From contig NC_015663.1 in assembly GCF_000215745.1 (NCBI RefSeq), positions 1,922,001-1,986,000 of the forward strand: a stretch of 64,000 nt of DNA, read 5' to 3'. The DNA is from Klebsiella aerogenes KCTC 2190 (lineage in GTDB: Bacteria; Pseudomonadota; Gammaproteobacteria; Enterobacterales; Enterobacteriaceae). The position numbers were made by a program, and so were the translations under genes. Below are positions 19,413 to 27,755 of the stretch, in pieces; positions within the stretch are counted from its first letter, which is position 1, and each line of letters opens with the position of its first letter. A model generated the notes under the pieces. That model saw nothing but the letters and a program-made list of their open reading frames with translations, was not told where the DNA came from and made no database searches.

Positions 19413-19778
19413 TCAAGATCCCGGTGCAAAGGTACCATCAAGGGCACTATCTATAAATTCCTGGAAAATAGCCATTGACTTGTCCCAACCGAATGCGACG
19501 GCTCCAGCAGCTCCGGTAATAGCACCAAGAACAAAGCCAACAACAGCCCCTACAGCATTACCAAGTAGGCCAAGTCCCAAAATACCACCATTATGACCGC
19601 CTTGAACACCACCAATCCACGTGCCGACGGCTGACACAATAATGGCACCTAATGTTCCAATAGCAAGAGCCTCTACCGCATTGCTAGCTAGTGAAGTGAT
19701 AGTGGAGGTAACTGATGAGAAATCCCAAGTGTAACCACCGGAGATCTCTTCCATTTCAAATACAGTTAATTCCTTCAT
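19413..19778 (-). CDS. Double-glycine-leader peptide, class II microcin-like
   Basis: A 121-residue precursor. The leader MKELTVFEMEEISGG (15 residues) fits the M-(R/K)-E-L-T-x-x-E-x-x-x-(I/V)-S-G-G pattern cut by C39 peptidases, close to the colicin V leader MRTLTLNELDSVSGG. The predicted mature part has 106 residues. It is Gly/Ala rich and strongly hydrophobic, with two membrane-like stretches (ALAIGTLGAIIVSAVGTWIG; ILGLGLLGNAVGAVVGFVLG). It has no Cys, hence no disulfide, and no Ser-rich tail of the kind that carries siderophore in microcins E492 or H47. AAGGA precedes the ATG, and a TATAAT lies about 40 bp upstream. Heads the operon with adaptor, exporter and YjeJ. No adjacent immunity gene is seen. 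A bacteriocin is the most likely role; a signalling or surface peptide is possible. Confidence 0.8.
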   Translation of the reverse strand: MKELTVFEMEEISGGYTWDFSSVTSTITSLASNAVEALAIGTLGAIIVSAVGTWIGGVQGGHNGGILGLGLLGNAVGAVVGFVLGAITGAAGAVAFGWDKSMAIFQEFIDSALDGTFAPGS

Positions 19779-19817
19779 ATTTATTCCTTTAAATTAATAT
19801 TATTACTAGTTGGCCTA

Positions 19818-19823
19818 ATTATA
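19818..19823 (-). promoter_or_regulatory. -10 element of the microcin-like operon
   Basis: A consensus TATAAT on the minus strand, about 40 bp before the peptide start, in an AT-rich 88-bp gap bounded upstream by the fimbrial-operon hairpin. The matching -35 (CTCATT at 17 bp) is poor, which suggests an activator is needed. Confidence 0.5.
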
Positions 19824-19866
19824 GGACGGAAGAAAATGTAAATGAGGTTTGTAGTTTTAACAACTC

Positions 19867-19901
19867 AACAGACATGAATTCATGTAGAATTCATGTCTGT
19901 T
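19867..19901 (-). terminator. Hairpin ending the fimbrial operon
   Basis: A 13-bp perfect stem (AACAGACATGAAT, 19867-19879, with 19889-19901) just after the adhesin stop. The T tract is weak. It separates the fimbrial unit from the peptide-export unit. Confidence 0.6.
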
Positions 19902-19909
19902 TGAGGATT

Positions 19910-20926
19910 TTATTGTTCCTGAATAACTACTTCTAACATTGCTTTAACTCTACCATTTGTAATGTCGTCAACACTATTGCTTTTGCGATAGTAATCAGCG
20001 GTGAGATTGATCACCTGCGATGTTGCGGCACTATTAAAACTGTAGCTATCCATATCATAAAAGACTAACGGGGTGCCAGTTTGTTTGAAAATGATACCAA
20101 CATTTTTGGCGCCAGAATCGTCGGTTATCATATTATCAATGATACCATCGCCAGATGTGCTCGCGGTGCCTATCGGATTAAACCAGTACATTAAAGTATT
20201 CCCGATGGAACCTGCAGGGCAGGTAATGGTTAATAAGAAATTCTTTTGCTCTGGCGTGACGCCGCCGCGGGAGACCGACATTAGCGTGCTTTTTTTAATC
20301 CGGCCGAGCGTTATTTGTGAACTGGATGGTGATATGTCACATGAGGTTGCCTGATATTTGGTGTTTTTTAGCTTGATATTGGTTGTATATAATAGTTTGT
20401 CATTACTTCCAGGGTTGGTGGTAGGATTGCCGACAGAGAAACTTATTGATGGGTTTGAGTCCGAACCTGAAGTATCAATGACCTGCTTGGTTTTGATAAA
20501 CCACACGGTAATGAATTTATAGTAATTATCTGACGTATTTTCAAATGGTACTAGTACTGAGCCCGCGACAGCAGGCACTAATGCGCCATTTTTGCTTTCC
20601 AGAAGATCGGATATCTGGAATCCAATACCGTCAATTCCGGTTTCATATACTGGCTTTCCCTGTATTCCTGTAACGCCAGCTACTTCTGGTGTACTGATGG
20701 TAGTTATATACTGATCGTTAGTTTTTTGGCTACATGAGAAGTTTTTATAGTTACCAGTGCCGTATTTAGCCGAATATAATATGCTTCCCACTGGAATTGA
20801 GTCGTCTGTCGGTATTTTTGCTCTAATAGTAAATGCTTGCCGCTGGATGCTGCCTGAGTAACTACATTTTGCAGTCGCCTCACCGCAGATAACTAAAAGC
20901 ATTAATAGAATAAACATTCTCTTCAT
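19910..20926 (-). CDS. Fimbrial tip adhesin (FimH-like two-domain)
   Basis: An exported protein of 338 residues, last in a chaperone-usher operon. The signal peptide is MKRMFILLMLLVICGEATA. The mature N-terminal half (about 20-190) should be the receptor-binding lectin domain. The C-terminal half is a pilin domain with the Cys pair (SCDISPSS...LTITCPAG) and a closing beta strand (GRVKAMLEVVIQ) for donor-strand exchange. Size and last-gene position match FimH-type adhesins. The ATG at 20926 is preferred to the TTG at 20929; AGGA lies upstream. The lectin half shows no motif that predicts its receptor. Confidence 0.82.
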   Translation of the reverse strand: MKRMFILLMLLVICGEATAKCSYSGSIQRQAFTIRAKIPTDDSIPVGSILYSAKYGTGNYKNFSCSQKTNDQYITTISTPEVAGVTGIQGKPVYETGIDGIGFQISDLLESKNGALVPAVAGSVLVPFENTSDNYYKFITVWFIKTKQVIDTSGSDSNPSISFSVGNPTTNPGSNDKLLYTTNIKLKNTKYQATSCDISPSSSQITLGRIKKSTLMSVSRGGVTPEQKNFLLTITCPAGSIGNTLMYWFNPIGTASTSGDGIIDNMITDDSGAKNVGIIFKQTGTPLVFYDMDSYSFNSAATSQVINLTADYYRKSNSVDDITNGRVKAMLEVVIQEQ

Positions 20927-20949
20927 CAATATTCGTCCTTAAATAATGG

Positions 20950-23496
20950 CTAGCGACACACCGCTTCGATCTGGTTTAAGCCAGCGGTTTTGCCTTCCCG
21001 CGGAGGTAATGTGAAGGGGGCTTTACATTGCTGGGAACTACTTTTTCCCCACTGTACGTTGAGCGTCCCGGTTTGCTGCAGACCGGACATATAGACCATC
21101 CCGGCGTCGCTGACGATACTCGCCTGGCTTTTCGCATCGTCGGCCAGTAAGACCATAGCGCCGTAAGGAACGTCTTGACCGCTAGCCGTTTTCAGGTGAA
21201 TAAAGGCGCGTTGTCCGATCTTGCCGTCGTAGTTGGCCCGTACAATGGCGCCGCGGGTTGGCACCACGGTTTGCGTCGTTTCCGGCAGTTCCATATCATC
21301 ACCAAGCGTGGTGCTATCAAGGGTAATATCAGTGCGGCGATAAGGGGTGACGTAAGGCACGATGGCATAGCCGCGGTAGTCGGTTGAGATAGTGCTATCG
21401 GTAGTCAGCTTGACGTTATCTAAGCCTGGAGCCTTAACCAGCACGGCGGCATCGGTGATGTCCTGTCCTAACGTAATACCGTCGGCGTGGGCGATAATGC
21501 TACCGCTGGCGCCATAATCCACGCGCTGACTGTCACGATCGTAGCTATAACCGGCATTGATGCTGCCCTGGGAACCGTTATAGGTAGCGCGCATGTCGCC
21601 GCTGTAATACTCACGGTTGCTATATCCCTGCTGGATACTCCAGTCCAGGCTATCGTTTTCCAGCCCCACGCCGCCGATAGCGACGGATTGATCCGTCGAG
21701 CCGGGGTTACTATTGGTGAGCTGATAGCTGGTGTAGGTGCCAGGGAGCCAGTTGCTGATTGGCAGCGTGACGGTCAACGTAATGCGCTGATCGTCCTGCG
21801 CGTCGCTGTCGGAGCTATTGTTGCTCCAGGTATAGCGGCTATAGCTATAGCCCAGATAGAAGTTCACATTTCTAAAGCCGCCGTTATAGCCAACGCTGAT
21901 AGATTTGTTGGTGCGTTTATCATCCCAATAATCTTCAACCAGCCCGCTAATAGATACGCTGCCCAGGCCTTTACCCAGACTTTGGTTGAGGGTCAGGTTG
22001 GTGCGATTGCGTAATGAACGGGTGGTATAGCGACCGTCATTAGCATAACTATCCAGCACCTCGGATAAGGTGTTAAATCCCTTAGTAGAGTATCGATAGC
22101 CAGCGATGGTGATGTTGGTGCCGGTATCAAGGATATTTTTACCATAACGGATTCGCCAGGACTGTCCTGAAGTCTTTTCCCGATCCTGCATTTTTGACCA
22201 GGCTTGGGTGACGTCAGCTGACGCGGCTCCGAAATCGCCGAGGTTATAGCCGAGACCGGATGACAACGCCTGATAATGCGAGGCCATCTGCATCCCGCCG
22301 TAGGCGGTCAGGCTACTGGACACCCCGTAGCTGGCCGTTGCCTGGGTAAATGGCGTTTCATGTACGCCGTCATCATATGGGCGATATTTACCTGAAGTGA
22401 TTTCATACTGCAGCTGGCCTTCACGCACCATGACCGGTAGCGTGGCGAACGGTACGATGAATTCTTGCTTTGAGCCATCTGATTCTTCTACGGTTACATA
22501 CAGGTCGCCGCTACCGCCGCTGGGATACATATCGGTGATTTCAAAGGCGCCGGGGGCAACGTAGGTCTGATAGACCTGATAGCCGTTTTGCTTAACGATC
22601 ACCCTGGCGTTGGTTTTTGCAATCCCTCGGATAATTGGCGCATAGCCGCGCAGGCTCTCTGGCAGCATGGAGGTATCCGTCGCGAGTTGGACCCCAGTAA
22701 ACGGAACGCTGTCAAAGATCCCGGAAAGCGAGGAGCTTTCGCCCATCACCAAATTACTGTTAATGGGGCGTATACTACGCTGCATGTACAGGTACGCCGA
22801 CTCCCAGTCGCCTGCGTCGCCTTTTGTTTTATTCCAGGTGCTCAGATTCCTGATGCGCCAGGGGCCGAGGTTTAAGCCGGACTGGAGGTTAAGACTATAG
22901 TATTCGTCTTCGGATTCGAAATCATCCGAGCCGCTGAACTGGTAATTCACCAGTAGCGCGTTAATTCCGTCGTCAAATTGATCCTCAGGGATAAATCCTT
23001 GCACGACGGTGGATAATGCCGCCTGAGGGATGGAGATATTTAAACGCTGCGCGTTAAAATCAAAATCCGCTTTGGTATCTGGAATAACCGTCAGGTTAGT
23101 ACAACCATTAGCATCTTCTTGCAATTTAGTGAATGCTTTAACTCTAACGCCATATTGCGATAAGTCCTTGAGACTGAAGCAGGGCGCCAGTTTGATCTCA
23201 TCGCTAGCGGTGCTGGCCCGGCTATTATCAATCACAAATTTTATAGTTTTGGTATCCAGGTATTGGCCATTAAAGACGATGTCCACCCGGTAGTTACCGG
23301 GAGCCTGCGCGTTCCTGGCTTCAAACACAGATAAGTCTGGGGCGTTTGAAGGATCGCTACCATTCAATGAGTTTATGAATGAGGGATCGAAAAAATCACG
23401 TGCTTGCGCTTTGTTATCCAAACCAGAAAAAAATGCGGCCAGTAATGCAATTCCTGGCGCTGATAGTTTGAATAGGTCTTTATTTTTATTTTGCAT
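20950..23496 (-). CDS. Fimbrial outer-membrane usher
   Basis: A FimD/PapC-type usher of 848 residues that accepts chaperone-subunit complexes and threads the growing pilus through the outer membrane. After the signal peptide, the N-terminal domain begins RDFFDPSFINSL. The usher signature region includes GESSSLSGIFDSVPFTGVQL with SMLPESLRGYAPIIRGIA, before the plug. A long 24-strand barrel region and C-terminal domains follow (VVPTRGAIVRANYDGKIGQRAF). The start at 23496 has AGGGA upstream; a GTG two codons earlier overlaps that site. It lies between the chaperone and adhesin genes with short gaps. Confidence 0.95.
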   Translation of the reverse strand: MQNKNKDLFKLSAPGIALLAAFFSGLDNKAQARDFFDPSFINSLNGSDPSNAPDLSVFEARNAQAPGNYRVDIVFNGQYLDTKTIKFVIDNSRASTASDEIKLAPCFSLKDLSQYGVRVKAFTKLQEDANGCTNLTVIPDTKADFDFNAQRLNISIPQAALSTVVQGFIPEDQFDDGINALLVNYQFSGSDDFESEDEYYSLNLQSGLNLGPWRIRNLSTWNKTKGDAGDWESAYLYMQRSIRPINSNLVMGESSSLSGIFDSVPFTGVQLATDTSMLPESLRGYAPIIRGIAKTNARVIVKQNGYQVYQTYVAPGAFEITDMYPSGGSGDLYVTVEESDGSKQEFIVPFATLPVMVREGQLQYEITSGKYRPYDDGVHETPFTQATASYGVSSSLTAYGGMQMASHYQALSSGLGYNLGDFGAASADVTQAWSKMQDREKTSGQSWRIRYGKNILDTGTNITIAGYRYSTKGFNTLSEVLDSYANDGRYTTRSLRNRTNLTLNQSLGKGLGSVSISGLVEDYWDDKRTNKSISVGYNGGFRNVNFYLGYSYSRYTWSNNSSDSDAQDDQRITLTVTLPISNWLPGTYTSYQLTNSNPGSTDQSVAIGGVGLENDSLDWSIQQGYSNREYYSGDMRATYNGSQGSINAGYSYDRDSQRVDYGASGSIIAHADGITLGQDITDAAVLVKAPGLDNVKLTTDSTISTDYRGYAIVPYVTPYRRTDITLDSTTLGDDMELPETTQTVVPTRGAIVRANYDGKIGQRAFIHLKTASGQDVPYGAMVLLADDAKSQASIVSDAGMVYMSGLQQTGTLNVQWGKSSSQQCKAPFTLPPREGKTAGLNQIEAVCR

Positions 23497-23529
23497 AGAC
23501 ACATCCCTATAAGGTTAAACAACTTCCAA

Positions 23530-24216
23530 TTACAACGATGATGAATAGAGCGTTCCGGCTCCGCCATAATCGTTGACTATTTTCCATGTAATACCTGATG
23601 CGGTTACATTTTGTTTTAAAGTGACTTCCTTGGTCTCCATCGGCGGGACAGAACTCACTTCATTTTTAATTTCGGTATTACCGATTTTTATTGTATTGAA
23701 GTAATAGAAAAATGGCGTAGGGTTCTTAATTGATAATTTATTGCCTGATTTTCGCCATTCAAGTTTTGCCGCTTCGGTATTCGGGGTCATATCAAACAGC
23801 GATTTTGGCCGAAATACCAGACGCATACGATGGCGAACCGCCAGCTGGATGGTATTATTTTTAGCATTCGTATCATCCGCGGGGGGAATAGCCATAACGT
23901 TGAAATAAAATATCGATTCGCGATCGGTTGGCGCCGCGACATTACCTGTAGAAAACAGGCGAACGGTATTTTGTTGTTTTGCTTCGAGACGAAACAGTGG
24001 CGGCGTGGCCATGAATGACGGCGTTTGTCCTTTTGGGGTCTCAATCCAGGACTTGATTAAATAGGGGATACCGTCTTTGTTCTCTATTTGTGCCGTTACT
24101 TCACGGGAGCCTTCTTTGTAAAGATAGCGGGTAGACTCAATGACGATACCGGCATGCGCAATGCCGCTTATCAGTAAAAAACAGGGAAAGACAAGTTTAA
24201 ATAAGGTCCTGAACAT
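23530..24216 (-). CDS. Periplasmic fimbrial chaperone
   Basis: A PapD/FimC-like chaperone of 228 residues. The signal peptide ends near GIAHA. The first Ig domain carries the subunit-anchoring Arg (ESTRYLY) and the G1-strand region with a basic residue pair (AVRHRMRLVFRP). The conserved FYFNVMAIPP block is present. The second Ig domain ends GITWKIVNDYGGAGTLYSSSL. It caps pilus subunits by donor-strand complementation and delivers them to the usher encoded next. It follows the pilin gene after a strong hairpin. Confidence 0.94.
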   Translation of the reverse strand: MFRTLFKLVFPCFLLISGIAHAGIVIESTRYLYKEGSREVTAQIENKDGIPYLIKSWIETPKGQTPSFMATPPLFRLEAKQQNTVRLFSTGNVAAPTDRESIFYFNVMAIPPADDTNAKNNTIQLAVRHRMRLVFRPKSLFDMTPNTEAAKLEWRKSGNKLSIKNPTPFFYYFNTIKIGNTEIKNEVSSVPPMETKEVTLKQNVTASGITWKIVNDYGGAGTLYSSSL

Positions 24217-24232
24217 AGCATTTCTCTAAACG

Positions 24233-24262
24233 AAAAAAGGGCTCGCCAGACAGCGAGCCCTT
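24233..24262 (-). terminator. Attenuator after the major pilin gene
   Basis: A 10-bp stem (AAGGGCTCGC with GCGAGCCCTT, 24237-24246 and 24253-24262) followed on the minus strand by TTTTTTCG. It sits between pilin and chaperone, and should keep the pilin mRNA in excess over assembly and tip genes. Confidence 0.8.
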
Positions 24263-24272
24263 CGGGGTAAAA

Positions 24273-24842
24273 TTAAGCGCCAGTGGTATAGTCGATAGTA
24301 AAGGTTGCTACGCCTTTAACCGGACCTTCGGTTACGGTGGTAGCTTCGTTTACTTTCACATAACCCGCGTAGTAGTTCAGAGAAGTGACGGAACCGTCAG
24401 TGTAGGTTTCAGCCATGGTTTGGGAACCATCGAAGGCTACACGAGAACCATCGCTGGCTTTCGCGATGCCGATACCGATGCCGGCAGCGCCGTCGTCAGC
24501 GGTGTTGTCCAGAATTGTTGCGTTGGCGCTGGTGGTACCAGTAACTGCAACAGTCAGGCCGGTTGCTGGTTTTTCGCTGCCTTTGGCGCAATCAGAAACG
24601 TCAAAACCAAACTTCTGGCTTTTGAACAGGACGTTAGCAGTCTGTGCATTCGCTTCGCTGGTGGTAACAGAAGTCAGACGAACGATGCCGTTGTTCAGAG
24701 TACCAGTCGGGGTGACTACGCAAGAAGAAGAGGAGTCGTTGACTTCGCCAAGAACGGTCACTTCAGCAGTGTTAGCGGCCATTGCCTGTGCGCTCAGAAC
24801 TGCAGATGCAGCAACCATTACAGCTACGATTGTTTTTTTCAT
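24273..24842 (-). CDS. Major fimbrial subunit (FimA-type pilin)
   Basis: A 189-residue pilin. The signal peptide MKKTIVAVMVAASAVLSAQA is cut near AMA-ANTAEV. The mature part has the N-terminal donor strand (EVTVLGEV), the disulfide Cys pair (SSCVVTP and VSDCAKGS) and a C-terminal beta-zipper strand (GVATFTIDYTTGA) with the penultimate aromatic pattern of pilins. First gene of the operon, followed by an attenuator. The codon bias is that of an abundant protein. Which named Klebsiella fimbria this is cannot be settled by eye. Confidence 0.93.
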   Translation of the reverse strand: MKKTIVAVMVAASAVLSAQAMAANTAEVTVLGEVNDSSSSCVVTPTGTLNNGIVRLTSVTTSEANAQTANVLFKSQKFGFDVSDCAKGSEKPATGLTVAVTGTTSANATILDNTADDGAAGIGIGIAKASDGSRVAFDGSQTMAETYTDGSVTSLNYYAGYVKVNEATTVTEGPVKGVATFTIDYTTGA

Positions 24843-25343
24843 TTATTTGTCCATGTATAAATACGTAATCCCTGAAATAGATGTTGCCTCAGTTTTAATT
24901 AACGGATCACTGAATAACCGTTAATTGACGCTGAGTCTTAACACTATCCCGTTCTTTACTCCTTTGGTGTCCTTTGTAATATGCAGGTACTTGCCCGCAA
25001 TTAGCGTAAGACGGGAGCAGTGAGGAATTTAATTGGCAAGCAGGTAAAATGCATGTGAATTTTAATTGAATAACCTATTTTAATGATGGGAGGAACGTTT
25101 CACATTTTAATCTCCTTGAATAGTAGTTGCGTTAACGTGATGAATGTTCGACAATATACTTGGCTTCCTTTTCGTTAAAAGGTCACGTTGGCCTTGGCGC
25201 CGTTCGAAAATGGAGAGCCAATGATTGAGATGTGAAACTATCTAACGGCAGGGCTGTTTAGGGCTATTTGCTCAAGTTCAAAAATGGAATCTCATTAACT
25301 TCATGTTTAATTCACGTGACTAATGAATAAAAGGAAAAGCATT
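24843..25343. promoter_or_regulatory. Divergent 500-bp control region between pilin and regulator genes
   Basis: AT-rich, with no ORF I would support. It contains an 11-bp near-perfect inverted repeat (TTAATTAACGG at 24895-24905 and CCGTTAATTGA at 24918-24928), about 55-85 bp upstream of the pilin start, in operator position. A TATAC-rich stretch before the pilin gene could be its -10. No pair of longer inverted repeats suggesting a fimS-type invertible switch was found. Confidence 0.45.
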
Positions 25344-25895
25344 ATGGCATTTAGCGAGTTCATTATTAATAATGAAGTCATATTCGATGTGAATATGAGT
25401 GAGTTACGACCTGTTAATGGAAATGGTGAAAGCATTAACTTGAATGGTCCAACTGCACGTTGTCTACAATTGTTAATTGAAAGTAATGGACGAATCATTT
25501 CTCGAGAAGAATTTCTGGAATCTGTCTGGAAAACAAGGGGGGTTGTCGTCGCGCAAAATACTTTTTATCAAAACATATCATTGCTCAGAAAATCACTGCT
25601 GAAGGCTGGATTATCACAGGATATCATTGTTACTGTCAGGCAGCGTGGGTTTATTCTTGCAACTGGTTCCTTGATCGTACCGGTTGTCAAAGCTGAGGAA
25701 GAAGTGTCTACCTGCCAGATAACCCCCTTAATAAAAAAAGTTGTAACAATAGAAGATAGTGTGCCAGAGATAAATAACAATGAGCGCCAAAATTATATTG
25801 AAAACAAAAGAGATAGAGCATTTAAATTACCCATGTGGTTTATTCTTATGTTCGTAATTATGGCTGTAACTAATATCCTTTCGTTATTTTATTAG
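25344..25895 (+). CDS. Membrane-anchored winged-helix regulator (ToxR/CadC-like)
   Basis: A 183-residue protein. Residues 1 to about 105 form an OmpR/ToxR-type winged helix: LNGPTARCLQLLIESNGRII, then REEFLESVWKTRG, then NTFYQNISLLRKSLLKAG and a final RQRGFILATG hairpin. A polar linker leads to one C-terminal membrane segment (MWFILMFVIMAVTNILSLFY) with almost nothing beyond it. It is therefore a DNA-binding protein tethered to the inner membrane without a periplasmic sensor domain. AGGA at 25332-25335 favours the ATG at 25344; an in-frame ATG at 25323 lacks a site. Divergent from the fimbrial operon, so it probably controls it; control of the microcin-like operon is only a guess. Confidence 0.82.
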   Translation: MAFSEFIINNEVIFDVNMSELRPVNGNGESINLNGPTARCLQLLIESNGRIISREEFLESVWKTRGVVVAQNTFYQNISLLRKSLLKAGLSQDIIVTVRQRGFILATGSLIVPVVKAEEEVSTCQITPLIKKVVTIEDSVPEINNNERQNYIENKRDRAFKLPMWFILMFVIMAVTNILSLFY

Positions 25896-26050
25896 AAGCA
25901 TTATTACTACATCGTTTAAATTGTACTTAATATATAATTATAAAGCTCAAGAAAGCACTGTATTCAGGCGAAGGCTGAAAAACTAGTGGTATATTTAACT
26001 GGAAAATATGCTTTTCAAGTATCTGCCGGACAGGGCCGGCAGAGAGGGGC

Positions 26051-27082
26051 CTAGGGCTGTTGTTTCAAACCTAAATCCAGCGGCGTTTTACTCGGTTCGC
26101 CGCCGATTTCACGTGCCAGTCTTGGCACCATATAACCAGATACCAGCGTTAATAGCTCACGCATGATCGCCCGTGCTTCCTCATCTTCTACCATGAAGTG
26201 GGCTGCGCCCTGGACTTTATCGAGCACGTGCAGGTAGTAGGGCATTACCCCGGCGTCGAACAATGCATTGCTGAGGTCCGCCAGGGTTTGCGCATTGTCG
26301 TTAACTCCGCGTAACAGAACACTTTGGTTGAGTAGTGTTACGCGCGCTTGCCGCAGCCGCGCCATCGCTGCCCGGAACTCCGGGCCGATCTCGTTGGCAT
26401 GATTAATATGGTTGACCAACAGTATCTGCAGCGATGAGGTGTTAAAGCGAGCCGTCAGCCCTTCGGTGATCCGCGCCGGTATGACAATCGGCAAGCGGCT
26501 ATGGATGCGTAACCGTTTAATATGCGGGATCGCTTCCAGTTCCGTCAGCAACCAGTCAAGCTCATGGTCTTTGGCCATGAGCGGATCGCCGCCGGAAAAA
26601 ATAATTTCATCAAGCTGCGGATTGGCGGCTATGTACTCGAGCGCCGCCTGCCAGTTGCGTTTATTGCCCTGGTTCTCGGCATAAGGGAAGTGGCGGCGGA
26701 AGCAGTAGCGGCAGTTGACCGCACAGCCGCCTTTCACCAGCAATAGCGCCCGGTTGCTATATTTATGCAACAGGCCAGGTACAACGCTGTGTTGTTCTTC
26801 CAGCGGATCGGTGGAGAAACCTGGGGCGGCAACAAACTCTTCTTGTGCGGTAAGTACCTGACGAAGAAGAGGATCGTTTGGATTACCTTTTTCCATACGC
26901 GCGATAAACGCGCGCGGTACGCGCAGCGCGAAGAGACGCTTCGCATCGCGTCCCGCCAATAGGTTTGCATCTGTTTCCAGATCTAAAAGATGCAATAGTT
27001 CATCGGGACTGGTCACAACATCGGCAAGTTGCGTGATCCAATCTTCTCTGGATGGGGTATTTAGGGTTACAATATGCGCCAT
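26051..27082 (-). CDS. epmB: EF-P beta-lysylation protein EpmB (lysine 2,3-aminomutase)
   Basis: A radical-SAM enzyme of 343 residues that isomerises (S)-alpha-lysine to (R)-beta-lysine for attachment to elongation factor P by EpmA. The iron-sulfur motif is Cys120-AVN-Cys124-RY-Cys127 (CxxxCxxC). The PLP/SAM region includes EIIFSGGDPL. It is divergent from its target gene efp, 42 bp away, as in E. coli. The accessory block ends about 150 bp downstream of it. A hairpin at 26022-26043 (TCTGCCGG with CCGGCAGA) may end transcription but lacks a T tract. Confidence 0.96.
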   Translation of the reverse strand: MAHIVTLNTPSREDWITQLADVVTSPDELLHLLDLETDANLLAGRDAKRLFALRVPRAFIARMEKGNPNDPLLRQVLTAQEEFVAAPGFSTDPLEEQHSVVPGLLHKYSNRALLLVKGGCAVNCRYCFRRHFPYAENQGNKRNWQAALEYIAANPQLDEIIFSGGDPLMAKDHELDWLLTELEAIPHIKRLRIHSRLPIVIPARITEGLTARFNTSSLQILLVNHINHANEIGPEFRAAMARLRQARVTLLNQSVLLRGVNDNAQTLADLSNALFDAGVMPYYLHVLDKVQGAAHFMVEDEEARAIMRELLTLVSGYMVPRLAREIGGEPSKTPLDLGLKQQP

Positions 27083-27124
27083 TTTGTGGCTTAGCTACCA
27101 AGTTAAACAATTTCAGAGGGCCTT

Positions 27125-27691
27125 ATGGCGACTTACTATAGCAACGATTTTCGTGCTGGTCTTAAAATCATGATGGATGGCGAACCGTATGCGGTTGAAG
27201 CCAGCGAATTCGTTAAACCAGGTAAAGGCCAGGCATTCGCACGCGTTAAGCTGCGCCGCCTGCTGACCGGCACCCGTGTAGAAAAAACCTTCAAGTCCAC
27301 CGACTCTGCAGAAGGCGCGGACGTTGTCGATATGAACCTGACTTACCTGTACAACGACGGTGAGTTCTGGCACTTCATGAACAACGAAACCTTCGAACAG
27401 CTGTCTGCTGATGCTAAAGCTATCGGCGACAACGCGAAATGGCTGCTGGATCAGGCTGAGTGCATCGTTACCCTGTGGAACGGTCAGCCTATCGCTGTCA
27501 CGCCGCCGAACTTCGTTGAACTGGAAATCGTTGAAACCGATCCAGGTCTGAAAGGCGATACCGCAGGTACTGGCGGCAAGCCGGCGACTCTGTCCACTGG
27601 CGCAGTGGTTAAAGTTCCGCTGTTCGTTCAGATCGGCGAAGTCATCAAAGTAGATACCCGCTCCGGCGAATATGTATCTCGCGTGAAGTAA
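27125..27691 (+). CDS. efp: Elongation factor P
   Basis: A tRNA-shaped factor of 188 residues that rescues ribosomes stalled at polyproline. Domain I contains the loop [14 protein letters not shown] with Lys34, the residue beta-lysylated by EpmA (32860-33837) and EpmB (26051-27082). The C-terminal OB domain ends [21 protein letters not shown] lies before the ATG. The whole modification pathway except the hydroxylase EpmC lies in this window. Confidence 0.98.
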   Translation: MATYYSNDFRAGLKIMMDGEPYAVEASEFVKPGKGQAFARVKLRRLLTGTRVEKTFKSTDSAEGADVVDMNLTYLYNDGEFWHFMNNETFEQLSADAKAIGDNAKWLLDQAECIVTLWNGQPIAVTPPNFVELEIVETDPGLKGDTAGTGGKPATLSTGAVVKVPLFVQIGEVIKVDTRSGEYVSRVK

Positions 27692-27710
27692 TTCATGCTT
27701 TGAGACGGTG

Positions 27711-27732
27711 GGCGCAGCCTGGTTGCTGCGCC
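27711..27732 (+). terminator. Terminator after efp
   Basis: Stem GGCGCAGC (27711-27718) pairs with GCTGCGCC (27725-27732), followed by TTCAGTTT. Confidence 0.75.
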
Positions 27733-27755
27733 TTCAGTTTCACGCCGGGACTAAC

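Noticed and set aside
24843..25343. Possible fimS-like invertible promoter switch upstream of the pilin gene.
   Set aside because: No pair of matching inverted repeats 200-400 bp apart was found. No FimB/FimE-type recombinase is nearby; the integrase at 832-2088 is of the island type.
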